From positions 237,424 through 301,423 of the forward strand of contig SIJG01000120.1 of the NCBI GenBank assembly GCA_023374025.1: a DNA stretch of 64,000 nucleotides, in the 5' to 3' direction. This stretch comes from Heterodera schachtii (lineage: Eukaryota; Nematoda; Chromadorea; Rhabditida; Heteroderidae). Of the stretch, positions 22,421 to 33,120 are shown piece after piece. The position numbers were made by a program, and so were the translations under genes. Position 1 is the first letter of the stretch; every line of letters starts with the position of its first letter. Under the pieces are notes generated by a model. That model made no database searches. It had not been told where the DNA came from and saw only the letters and a program-made list of their open reading frames with translations.

Positions 22421-24442
22421 ATGTCTTCTTCGTCGTCAAATCCGGCCACTTTGGCGGATCGGATGAAAGTGTTATTGAGCACGGCCAAAGGGTCGGACAT
22501 TCAATTTTTGGTGGGGGAGGAAAAAAGGCGAGTAAAAAAATTTAAAAAAAAAAATCATTTGCTTTTTTTTAGCTTTTTCAAGCCCACAAATCCATTCTGA
22601 TGTCCGCCTCGGATGTGTTTGAAGCGATGTTCCGTTATGATGCCCAAATACTAAAAACAAATGTGGAAAAAGAATTAAAATAATTTTTTAATTTTTCACA
22701 ATTTTTAAAATTTTAGCACCTTCTGCTGATTGTGAACAGTTAAACCCTGTGGAGATTCCCGATGTTGAAGTTGGAGCATTCAAAGTGATGTTGAGCTTCA
22801 TCTACACCGATGATTTGAGCGAATTGGACGGAGAAAATGCAATGGCCGTACTTTACGCGGGTGAAAATGGCGGTGGGGGGAGGGTAGGGTTGGCCCGGAC
22901 AATATTTTAAAATAAAATCTATATAAGTGGTTTTGTGTTTTTGTTCTGGGCCATATGATACTATTTTCCCATCCCTTTTCTGATTAGAGACGTGACGGGA
23001 TCAGGATCCCGCAGTAAGGTAAAACTTTTTCCTGGGTCTCAAGAATTCCACAAAATTTTCAAAATTTTACTTTAATTTGTTTCTTTTTAACCGTTTAGCC
23101 AAAAAGTACAACATTTCAGATCTGATCGTCCATTGTTCGCGAATTCCGATTCAAAGTCTTCCCAATGTTTTCTTAGCGTTTGCCCAGGCCCGCCTTCTTA
23201 ACTTAGAGGTGGGATTAATTTGCTTAATTTTAACCAATTTTTCTTTGTTAGGACTTTGCCCAGCGATGTATGCGCTACATTTGTCAAAATGCGGGCCTAT
23301 TGTTGGGAACAGATGACTTTTTGCAAATTGATCAGAATTTGCTTTGTGAATTATTCGGTCGTGATCACTTGGCGATCAGCAATGAATTTGAAATTTGGAA
23401 AGCTGTAATTTAAATTCAATTTTTTAAATTTATTGTTTTTAATGATATTATTTTTTCATTTCTTCATTTAGGCACTCCGTTGGGCTGACCAAAAGTGCCG
23501 TCAAAATGCCATCGAATGCTCCGCAGAGAATCGCCGTGCTGCGCTTGGCCCCGCACTGTTCAAAATTCATTTTTCGCACATTTCACTTGAGGCATTAAGG
23601 AAGGAAATAGGTATAGTTTGAAACCGTATTCCGAGTTTTTTCAATTTTCAGTGCCCTCTGGCGTCTTGTCAAAAGACGAAGTGATCGGCGTTTATCAGTT
23701 TCATTGGCACCCGAATTTCCATGGATTGCCCGGACAGTACCCATTGAAATTTCCGTACAAAGCGCGGATTGTGACTGGAACATTTCCAAGGGCAACAGAG
23801 GGACAATTATGCTGGAAATTGAAAAATTATCGGAATTTGCACGAGAAGAAATGGGAAGTAGCAGAGAAAGTGATGTGGAAGTGCACATAAAGGGAATGCC
23901 GTGGAAAATATTAGCAAAAATAAAGAAGGATAATTACGGCACGAAAAAATGTTTGGGCTTTTACCTTTTGAGCACCGCTTCCGAAGAAGGTTGAAAAAAA
24001 ATTTCAATTTAAATTTATATTAATTTTAAAATTAAATTAAGATGAAAATTGGAGCTGCTTAGGTTCAGCAACTTTACGAATTGTTTCGCAAAAGAGTGGC
24101 ACGGAGGATTTAATTGGGAAATTCAACAATCGTGTTTTTAACAATAAAAGACCTGTGAAGGGATTCTCCAATTTCATCACTTTTTCAGTGAGCTTTCATT
24201 AAGCCTTTTACGTATAACATTTTAAAAAAATTAAGGAATTGATGGATCCGAAAAGAGGATTTTACGACAAAAATGAAGACAAAGTGACATTGGCCATCGA
24301 TGTTTTTGTGGAAGAAGAAACTGTTGAGAAATTGGATTCAAATCCAAACAAATCCTCCGGGAAAATTGTGATGGAAATTGGCAAATTTTCGGAATTTGCG
24401 CAAGAAAAATTTGAATTTTGCCATAAAAATAAAAAACATTAA
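22421..24442 (+). pseudogene. BTB-BACK-MATH paralogue, damaged
   Basis: Proposed exons: 22421-22531, 22573-22662, 22717-22860, 23099-23208, 23252-23404, 23472-23610, 23652-23989, 24042-24187 and 24236-24442. BTB (AHKSILMSASDVFEAMFRYD), BACK (LIVHCSRIPIQSLPNVFLAF; GLLLGTDDFLQIDQNLLCEL) and one MATH domain are recognisable. A second MATH starts in the last exon but stops at 24442. Exons of 110, 153, 139 and 146 bp match the minus-strand gene at 15899-20535 exactly. Damage: exon 2 to exon 3 is out of phase by one base, and exon 7 is frameshifted between about 23760 and 23800 (338 bp against 318 bp in the paralogue). It lies head to head with the minus-strand gene across 1.9 kb. It is probably a recent pseudogene, or has two consensus errors. 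Confidence 0.8.
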
Positions 24443-24899
24443 AATGGTCAAAAAATGAAAAAATAAAAAATTTTGAAAAATTTTTTGGGCATTTAGCCAA
24501 GAATTTTGGTGCCAAAAAAGACGTTTTTGTTTAAAAAAACGAAATTTTTTTCAAAAAATTGCCAAAATATGTGACAAAATCTCTCGAAACCCCAAAATAT
24601 GTTTTTATTCCCAAAAAGTCCAAAATATGTTTTTATATATGCTAAAAACTCGCTCTAATTGAAGGGAAAACAGGTAAAAATGCTATTTTTTTTCATGCGA
24701 TAGCATATGCGCAAAAAAACACATATAAATCCGTTCCCTGTTTATTATATAGGAAAAAATAACTTTGTGTTCATCGCAAAAATTTTTATATGTTTGCCAG
24801 CAACGTGAAATGCCTTTACAGAAAAAGAAAGTTTGTAAGCATTTCGATATCCGCTACTAAAGGGGAATAAATAGAATCTTTGATTATTTTGATCTTCAC

Positions 24900-25196
24900 C
24901 AGGGTTCGCAAGTGTGCTTGTTTCTACGATTTGTGCTTAAATTTTGTGCTTGTTTTTGGATTTGAAAATAAAAAAAAAATGCAAAATTTAAATGCTTATT
25001 CAACTTATCATCACCGCTGGACCCCTCCCTGTTCCCAAAATTCTTTTTTGAAAAAAGCATGCCGTTAAAAACATTTTTATTCATTTTAAAATAGCGGTAT
25101 TACAAAATGCTGATATTGACTTATTTTTGAAATCAAAATCTTATTTTTAACCTCGTTTATGCATATTTTGAAAAAAACAAAAACTTGCGAACCCTG
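24900..25196. mobile_element. MITE with CAGGGTTCGCAAGT termini (297 bp)
   Basis: CAGGGTTCGCAAGT at 24900 is inverted as ACTTGCGAACCCTG ending at 25196. The ends look hAT-like, but I see no matching 8-bp flanks (ATCTTCAC against CTAAATCC). It abuts the next element, so one flank may have been altered. Confidence 0.65.
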
Positions 25197-25202
25197 CTAA
25201 AT

Positions 25203-25886
25203 CCCCCCAGACGACGTTTCGGCGCCAGGGTCGTTTCGGCGCCGACGTTTCGGCGCCAGGGTAGTTTCGGCGCCGACGTTTCGGCGCCAGGGTCGTTTCG
25301 GCGCCAAGCCAAAAATAAAAAAAAAATACGAGAAAATATACGAGCAGAAAATTTAAATTTTTAGAAAAGAGACGGGTCCTTCTAAATTTATTCATTCTCA
25401 TTTTTTCTCTTTGTTTTTTCGATTTGGAGCTCTTACTCAGTTTAACTCACAAAATTTTCTCCATATTTTTATCATTTTAATTTTAAATTCAAAATGCATT
25501 CGTCATCCATTTAAGGCAGGAATGTAAAGTAGGGATGGAAAAAAGTAAGTAAAAAATCCATAGTTAGAAGTAGAGCTCGACATTTTGAAAAATGACCTGG
25601 ACCTGGATCCAGGTCCAGGTCGAGCTCTAGTTAGAAGCTTTAAACAAAGTGTGGAATCCTTTATTAAGTAATTTTACGGCATTTCGAATCAGCAAACATT
25701 TTTTTATTAAATTTTGTTTATACATACATAGTCCGCGAAAAACATTTATACTTTTTCTTTTACAAGATTTTTCCAAAATTTTTAAATAAATTTCTGTTAG
25801 AGTGTTTTTTGTGTTTTTTTTATTTCTTGCTTGGCGCCGAAACGTCGGTGCCGAAACGACCCTGGCGCCGAAACGACCTGGTCCCC
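25203..25886. mobile_element. MITE with CGTTTCGGCGCC repeats at both ends (684 bp)
   Basis: The left end carries almost three tandem copies of GACGTTTCGGCGCCAGGGTC-type units (25211-25310). The right end carries the inverted version (GGCGCCGAAACGACCTGGTC, to 25886). TAAAT flanks both sides (25198-25202 and 25887-25891), a possible 5-bp target duplication. A 59-bp micro-MITE is nested inside it. Confidence 0.65.
25571..25629. mobile_element. 59-bp micro-MITE with perfect 8-bp TSD
   Basis: TAGAGCTCGAC at the left and GTCGAGCTCTA at the right form the inverted termini. GTTAGAAG is duplicated exactly (25563-25570 and 25630-25637). The core GACCTGGACCTGG/CCAGGTCCAGGTC is a perfect palindrome centred on ATCC-type sequence. 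The TSD length points to the hAT superfamily. It cannot encode anything and would be among the smallest mobilised units. Confidence 0.85.
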
Positions 25887-26017
25887 TAAATAGCGAGAGT
25901 TTAAAAACATATATATCGAAAATTTTCCAAAAATTCTCCTTTGATCCAGAAAATTTTAGATGAACTTTTCTTTATAATTCGGCAATTCACTTCTATTTTT
26001 TAACAAAAATTATCTTC

Positions 26018-26118
26018 TTCGGCAGAAAGTCGTCGGACCGGATGCAGAAGTCATCTTGTCTAGCTAGTCTGGCGTCGAATACACGGATTACGCCGAAGCC
26101 AGGGAATTGGCGCGAGAG
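26018..26118 (+). pseudogene. Fragment of an FtsH-type M41 protease exon
   Basis: The frame reads RQKVVGPDAEVILSS, a stop, then SGVEYTDYAEARELARE before a GT donor. It corresponds to the exon at about 27590-27683 of the M41 protease relic, which reads ESGVDYTDYAEAREIARE. In FtsH/YME1/AFG3 proteins this segment follows the catalytic HEXXH helix. An internal TAG makes this copy non-functional. Confidence 0.55.
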
Positions 26119-26144
26119 GTACTTTTTAAAGAATCCAACGGTGA

Positions 26145-26785
26145 AAATTTGATAAAACAAAAAAATATATTAAAAAATTTAATTTTAAGCCCAAAATTAG
26201 ACAAAATTACGTCTGCTTTAGCCAGAGTTAATTTCATTGCAAGAAAAAAATTAAATAATATTTTACAATTAACTCTGTTTCCGAACTCATTTAATCAGTT
26301 GGACCCAACTCAAGAGATAAGAATTCGAGAACGGAAGAAAACATACCGAGAAAATGATTTGGCTATCAGAAATTTAGTTGAAGGCTTTGGTGCCATTGAG
26401 AACCCAAACGAAGATGAGATTCTTGCTCATTTCAGATCTTTGCAATACAAACTTATGCGCAATGATTTTGAGAATTGGGACGACCCAAATGGTAATTTAT
26501 TCTATTTTCACATCCCGTTGGCCCTTGGGAAAGGCATTTTAAATAAATGTTTAAAAAGGGTGTACTGTACATAAAAGTGTATTGTGATTTGTCTATTGTG
26601 TTGTTGTTAGTATGGGCTCAAAATTCTGATACCTCCTCGCTGTGAGTCCGGAAACAGATTAATTGTAAAATATTATTTAATTTTTTTCTTGCAATGAAAT
26701 TAACTCTGGCTAAAGCAGACGTAATTTTTATCTAATTTTGGGCTTAAAATTAAATTTTTTAATATATTTTTTTGTTTTATTAAAA
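26145..26785. mobile_element. Foldback element with 145-bp inverted repeats and an internal ORF
   Basis: 26145-26290 and 26640-26785 are inverted copies (GATAAAACAAAAAAATATAT at one end, its complement at the other). An open frame, 26107-26574 (155 codons), enters from the M41 fragment and crosses the left arm. Its C-terminal half (ERKKTYRENDLAIRNLVEGF, then LRNDFENWDDPNGNLF-like sequence) looks protein-like, but I do not recognise it. It may be a captured host exon. Confidence 0.6.
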
Positions 26786-27070
26786 TCCCCAAATGTCGGG
26801 TCCCTAAATGTCGGGTCGCCAAATGTCCGTGGTTTCCCTAAGTGTCTTTTGCTCAAATGTCGTTCGGTCCCCAAATGTCGGGTCCCCAAATGTCGGGTTC
26901 CCTAAGTGTCGGGTCCCCAAAAGTCGGGTCCCCAAAAGTCGGGATCCCCAAATGTCGGGTTCCCTAAGTGTCGGGTCCCCAAAAGTCGGGTCCCCAAATG
27001 TCGGGATCCCCAAAAGTCGGGTCCCCAAATGTCGGGTCCCCAAGTTGCAAATCCCCAAAAGTCGCACCAC
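26785..27070. repeat. 15-bp GC-rich tandem repeat
   Basis: About 19 imperfect copies of CCCAAATGTCGGGTC, with AAGTGT and AAAAGT variants, abut the right end of the foldback element. Because the unit is a multiple of three and stop-poor, several frames stay open on both strands; none of these is a gene. Confidence 0.85.
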
Positions 27071-27339
27071 GATTTCTCACAACCCCTAAAAGCCCAAAAA
27101 ATTTATTTTTCGAAAAGAAGTTACCCTTCCTCCCCAAGGCCAATTGTTAATGGAAAATTTTAGAATTTTCCATATTTATATAAAAATTTTTTACCAACTC
27201 TATGATGAATTTGTAAAAAATTGTGTCATGAATTTTGAAAAAATGAATTTTTATTTGAACTCAAATACTGCAACTTATAACAGGATTACGTAATAAAAAT
27301 AAGAATGGTTACACACCTCAATTGCGTAAAAATAACGTC

Positions 27340-30300
27340 GAAAACTTGAAAAATTTGAGGCGGAGTTGGAAAATGCCATCACTGGAGCCCATAATTGCGT
27401 ACGCACATCGTGCCACGAAGCGGGCCATGGCACTAAGATCTGGCTTGATCCTGACAATGCCGATTATTTCCGCCCAGTTCGTAGTTTTCGGCAAATGACA
27501 AAATTCGAATGTTTTTTAAGTCGGTAATTGCGGAGGATGAATCTGAGGGTGCCACGCATTATGTGATCGCTGAACACCCGACAAAGGACCAGCTGATGGC
27601 TCGGCTTCGACAGAAGGTCGTTGTGGCGAGTCTGGTGTGGATTACACCGACTACGCTGAAGCCAGGGAAATTGCGCGGGAGGTACTTTTTAAAGAAATTG
27701 ATAAAAAAGGCTAGAAATGTATAGAAAAATGGAATTAGCGGCACGATTGCTGTTTTTCAAGAGGAAAATTGCAAGGGTAAAGTGTCCAAACCCAGCCGGG
27801 ACGCATACTCGGATTGCGAAACGAATGTCCGACCTCTAAAACCCCGGATAACAAATTTTCATGATTTTTATCACAAAAAAATTTTGCATAACAAAAGGGT
27901 CCCCCTTTTGTTTTTGAAAAATTCAAAGAGTACTCTGTAAGTAGTGCCGATTTTTTAATTTATAATAAAATTTTCAAAATGACGATTTTTCACCCCCTGA
28001 TTTTGAAAATTTTTAATTGGGAGCCCTGAGTTTAACTTTAACCTTCATATACATATTTTAAATTTTATCTGACTTTTTTATGCATTGGTGTGTTCAGGTC
28101 GATTTTAGGCTCAGACTTCCAAATTTTCACACTTTAGGACCCGTTTTCAGAAACTCAGGTGTTTTCTCTAAAATAAACAAAGGTTCAGCGGTGCCTCAGT
28201 CCCTTTCGAGCTCTAAGTTCAAGGGCGCTTCATTTTTCAACGAAAAGTTTTTGACGAAAATTGTTTTTTGAAGTTATGAAAGCATGCTTCCGGGGCTTTT
28301 CAGGTTCATTGAAATATGCATTTTTATGTTTTTTTCTATTTTTAAGAATTATATTATTTTTTTACAACTTTTGATTTTTTTCGTGAATTTTTTAGTTAAC
28401 TTTTGTTGTTTTTTCACGACTTGAATTACTCGGAAAAACAAAGTCAATCATATAAAATGCTTAGAATTTGCGATATTATAAAGCAAAATTATATTTAATT
28501 TATGCCTAATTCCTCCCATTTATCTTTTGGGAAAACGTGTAAAATTTCAAAAAGGATGAAAATTAATAAATTCTATTTGTATCGATGGATTATTATTAGG
28601 GTTGTAAATTATATGGACTAAAAAACCCAAAATATGGACATAAAATATGGACTAAAAAAGCACGAAATATGGACTAAAAAGCTCAAAAATGGCCAAATAT
28701 GGACCAAAATATGGGCTAAAAACTGCCAAAATATGTGTTTTAAACCCTCAAAAATTCCAAAAAAGGTGTATGTAATTCAATATTTGCTTAATAAACTTAA
28801 AAAAACAATAAACAAACAAAAAATGGATTTAAAACATAAAATGCAAAAAAAATTTTTATTGTCGTCCATCGTATAAAAAATATTTCCAAGTTTGCCAAAA
28901 TTTCAAAAAAATTCTTATTTAAAAAAAGAAAAGTTTGCAAAAAATGGTTGAAATATTTATAAAAATGCCAAAATGACGTAGAAAATTCAAATTTTTCAGA
29001 TTTTTTGGGCTGTAATTTTTAAAAATTTCCAAAAAATCAATCTTTAGGGGTGTATTTTTCGCTTTTCTCGCATTTTCTTGTGAAAATTTGTCAAAAATGG
29101 CCGAAATATGGACTAAAAACACAAAAATAGCCAAATATGGATTTATTCCCGAAAACCCCCAAAATATGGATTTATATGGACTAAAAACCTTCACCAAATC
29201 AAAAAATTTTAACGCAGAAATGCTATTTTTGAGCCCCTTTCTTCATAGCATATGAGCAGAAAAAATATGTTAATCCATATAATTTACAACCCTAATTATT
29301 ATTTTTTTAATTACAGGCTTTGACCACGATGTTAACCGGCAAATGGTCACCCGTTCGCCATTGCACGCGGTGATTGATGAGATCATGAACGAAGCAAAGC
29401 AAGGCGCCAGGGCATTCATTTTGGAGAATTTAGAGAGCGTCCGAAAGGTTAATATGGGGTTAAACGGTCGAGAAAGTCGGGAAGGCTCGGTCAAAAAGAA
29501 ATCCGTAACTGTATCAGCCACGGGTCGCAATCTTTCTGAGAATTTTCTCTAAAGTATTTAATTTTTTGAATTGGCAATTTTCGTCAACAGATCGACGCTG
29601 TTGGTATCAACTTTTCTCAAACCAATTAACAGTTTTTGCTCAGATACAAAATTTTTTTTGTTGCTAAAATCAATCCCTATAATATTTTTGCAAAATTTTT
29701 ATTGTTACACCTAAGAGAAAAAAAAGATGAAATGCTGAGAATCTTGTAAATTTTTAAGAACTGATAGAAGTTACCAGCAGGGGAAATTAATATCTTCGGC
29801 ACAATTAATAATAATTTTGAAAAAAGTGTCTATTCGGGTTGAAAACCGGGATTTTTGTGGCTGGAAAACCGGGAAAAAATTGGGATTAGTCCTGGTCCCG
29901 GTCAAAAGCATTAAGTTCCAGAGTTTCGGTTTATTTAAAGAAAAATGTAGAAACAGAAATAGGACAGCAAAACCCAATTATTTGTTTATTTTTAGGTGGC
30001 GATTGAGCTGAACGCGATGAAGGTGATCAGAAGGGAGAAGATGGAGGAGTAAGCTAATCATTTTATAAAATCAAACAGCCCAAAATGTGCCTATATAAAA
30101 TACAAGAATTTTAGGCCAAAAAAATAACGAAAAATGTGGGTAAGGCGACAAAAAGCGCCGGTTAAAATTTATGAAATTCTGGCCCGTTTATTTGCATTTT
30201 TACAAAAAATTAAATTTTTGTAAGAATCGGATTCATGCTAAAGAATGGCTTTTTGGTTTTTATTTAATTTTCTATAAATAATAAATTAATATTTATTTAT

Positions 30301-30761
30301 ATTTTCTCTTCTAAAACGACGATTTTTTTATAGTTTAAATTTACCGAAGAACTTTTGAGAAATTTTACCTTAATTTGGAAAAATTAATGCGCATATTTTT
30401 CACTATTATGTGCATATATTGAATTTTTTTGTGGTTTATTATATTTTATGCACATATTTTGTGCATTTAATACATATAATTCGGAAACCGATACATATTT
30501 AATGAAAATCGAGAATTTAATCCGAAAAACTGGTGCTAAAGGCCTGTGGATATTTTTTAAATTATAGCTGTCTTTTATTTGTTTTTCAGATTGTTGGGGC
30601 CGCAGGTGGCAGGGGGGCAGCTAAACGATGAGATGAAGGAGAGGAGGAAGAACAGCAGCAGGAATCGGATGATGAATGAGGAGGGGAAAAGGGAGGGGAT
30701 GGGCAATTGTTTTTTTCGGATGGTTCACTTATTAGCCATTTGTATTGTCCATTTGTGTTAG
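27340..30761 (+). pseudogene. FtsH/YME1/AFG3-type AAA metalloprotease (M41 domain) relic
   Basis: Exon-like blocks appear in family order. The first (27350-27480) has the zinc-binding HEAGH motif at 27413-27427 (RTSCHEAGHGTKIWLDP). The second (about 27484-27683) reads EHPTKDQLMARLRQKV, then in another frame ESGVDYTDYAEAREIARE. The next, 29317-29447, reads PLHAVIDEIMNEAKQGARAF. The block at 29996-30048 (VAIELNAMKVIRREKMEE) joins in phase to 30590-30761 (LLGPQVAGGQLNDE), giving the typical M41 C-terminal helix and LLGP. The AAA ATPase part is absent. M41 proteases are hexameric, membrane-bound quality-control proteases, mitochondrial in animals. Frame breaks in the second block and a MITE in the following intron suggest a pseudogene. 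The M41 assignment rests on HEAGH plus the ordered C-terminal motifs. Confidence 0.6.
28597..29294. mobile_element. hAT-type MITE with 8-bp TSD (698 bp)
   Basis: TAGGGTTGTAAATTATATGG at 28597 is inverted as CCATATAATTTACAACCCTA ending at 29294. ATTATTAT flanks both sides (28589-28596 and 29295-29302), though this site is AT-simple and so weaker evidence. The body repeats ATATGGACTAAAAA-type words. It lies in an intron of the M41 relic. Confidence 0.8.
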
Positions 30762-32617
30762 TTGTTAATAAAAAAGTAACTAAAAAAAACATTTTTATTT
30801 CCCCCATATTCAGCCATTACTTATTTCTTAGGCTATAACATTTAAGTAGAGTAATCCAAAATAATGTTTTAATTATTATTTTTAAGCATGAACATGGCGC
30901 CGATAAGTGACACGAGAAAAATTTATAAAACTTGTTGAAATTTTAGAAGACTTGCACAAAATTAATAATTTTAATACTAGTCAAAAAATTTTAGGATATT
31001 TTGCCATTTTTGTACATATTTTCAGTTTTTTTTTTTTTTACATATTTTGCCATTTTTAGTTAAATATTTTCCGATTCGAAAATTTTAAATGAATTTGCAC
31101 CCTTAATTGTCAAATTTTTATTTGCATATTTATGCGCATATTTTGGCCATTTTTCGTGCATATTTTACAGCCCTGCTAATGTCTTTCACTATAATTTTTA
31201 CAAAATATGCCCCTTTGAATTCTTTTTTGGAAATTTTGGGCTGAAAATAAGACATTTTAATGGATTTTTGGACCTGCTGGTGCTCAAAGGCAACACCAGG
31301 GAAAAATTGGAGAAACTTATTAAGAAATTCGCCGAACTTTGAGTAAAAAAATAGTAAACCGAGCGTGGTTGGTATTTAAAAATTAAAGACCCATCAGAAC
31401 GAAGGTAATTAACACCCAGATTAACACCAAGGAAAAAGTGGCAATTTTTGTAAGGTTTAACTTTATTAATATTCAAATTAAGATTGGACTGCTGCAACCC
31501 TCCTTATTCAGAAAAATCTGTGTTCTTGGTGCCGTTCCACAATTTGCGTAAAAATAAGTTTTGCCTGACTTTTTCAATGGCCTAAATTCAAAAACCTGGA
31601 ATACATCTCTCATATTTGTCAGAAACATAAAATTTGACCAAGAATGCTGGAACCAAAAATGCCTCCGATACTGGTTGGTACCAGGATTTCGAACCGGTCC
31701 TGCTGGTCCCGCACTGCTTCAATTATACAGAATTAAATCTGTACATCGCCAAAAGTTGCGATTTCAAAATCAAACAAAAGTTTTATTTTAAATTATTAGA
31801 CCAAATTTATATAGATCAGAGATTGGAATGTTTGTTTATTTGGATGGAATGTTGTGCTGGTTCAGTCCCAAGCAGTTCACATCTGCATTTCCGTGTTGTG
31901 TTTCGGTGTGGCCCTGGTGACCAGCAAATCCAACACCGACTCCTTCTTCAAATATTTGACTGCTCTTTCGTGAGTGATCATCGTCTGAAAAAAATGAAAC
32001 AGTTGATTTTTTTTTTGTTTAATGTCCATTTTAATTATTTATTACAATTTTCAAAATTATTTAAATAATAATGGAATTTTATAATAAAATATTCATTAAA
32101 TCACTTTTTTATCTGTTTTTGTAAATTTTATTTTCTTTTTTTACGTAATCGACGCCGTTCACTTGCAGAATTTTGTCATGCACTTTCAGCCCAGCTTCTT
32201 CCGCGGGTGAACTTAAAATCGGAATATTAAAATTGTTAAGACGTCTATTGGCACGTCACTTTGCTTCCACACTTGTCACATAAATTCCCTAAAATCGGAT
32301 AAAATTAAAGACTAAATAATTATTCATAATCAAATTAAATTTTTCTTAATTTTTGAAAAAATTCCTTAAGTGATTTTTTGAAGATATCTTTCATTTCCAT
32401 TTGATAATATAAATTATGCCAAATTAAATCACTAATAATTAATAAAACGGTACGGACGGAATCACTGTAGACGGACTGCCGATGGTTTTGGTCAATGCCA
32501 CCGCCGATACTTATGCCAATTCTTTAATAAATTTGAATACAATAATTTTTTCATTAATTGAAAATTTTCAAATTTGGAATTCATTTACTTTTCAAATTCA
32601 ATTCTTTGTTCGAATTC

Positions 32618-32853
32618 TGTTGTGTCCGTTCAACAGTCAATGGAATAATATTGATTTATTCCAACACAAATAAATATAATAAATAGCGAGGGGAGGGAGC
32701 GGGTCACAATTAAATGGAAACAACAAATGAATGAGGGAGAATGCACGGAATGGGGGAAAAGGGGGGTTTAAATGGACAACACGAAGGGGTCAAAATGATG
32801 ATCAATAAATGAGCATCTTTTGGCGTTAATTCAAATAATTAACGAACACAACA
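32618..32853 (-). repeat. 3' LTR (in element orientation)
   Basis: It begins and ends with the TG...CA rule and is preceded, in element orientation, by a purine tract (GGTGGGGAGGAGA, 32866-32854) that would prime plus-strand synthesis. It contains GGAATAAATCAATATTATTC, which includes a possible AATAAA polyadenylation signal. Confidence 0.95.
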
Positions 32854-32881
32854 TCTCCTCCCCACCAGCTGAAGTCAGCGA

Positions 32882-33120
32882 TCACGCGCTGGGGTCGAAG
32901 ATCTGTCGTGGCCTTCGTTCGCGCACCGATCTTCTCAATGGCGGATCGTGCAAATTTGGCGGATCGTTCGGCTCTTCTTCCACGTCCGTCTGCTGTCCTT
33001 CGTCCTTTTCATCCTCCGTCTGATCACCTATGGACGATGTTGAGTCCACATCGGTGTTGCTCTCCAGATCAGGCTTCGTCTCGTCCGATTTCAGCTGATC
33101 TAAGTGCCGCTTCCAGACCC
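32882..33120 (-). pseudogene. C-terminal tail of pol in a shifted frame
   Basis: The frame reads GVWKRHLDQLKSDETK, then an acidic linker and LRRSVRERRPRQIFDPSA to a stop at 32882. GVWKRHLDQL is the usual end of the Ty3/gypsy integrase C-terminal module, and an RRS.R.RRP motif is a common final tail. The main pol frame exits at 33100 in a G-run (GGGG near 33118), so one missing G explains the split. Confidence 0.8.

Noticed and set aside
26804..27163. Several overlapping open frames of about 90 codons on both strands (SPNVGSPK-type repeats)
   Set aside because: They are by-products of the 15-bp tandem repeat, which stays open in several frames at once.
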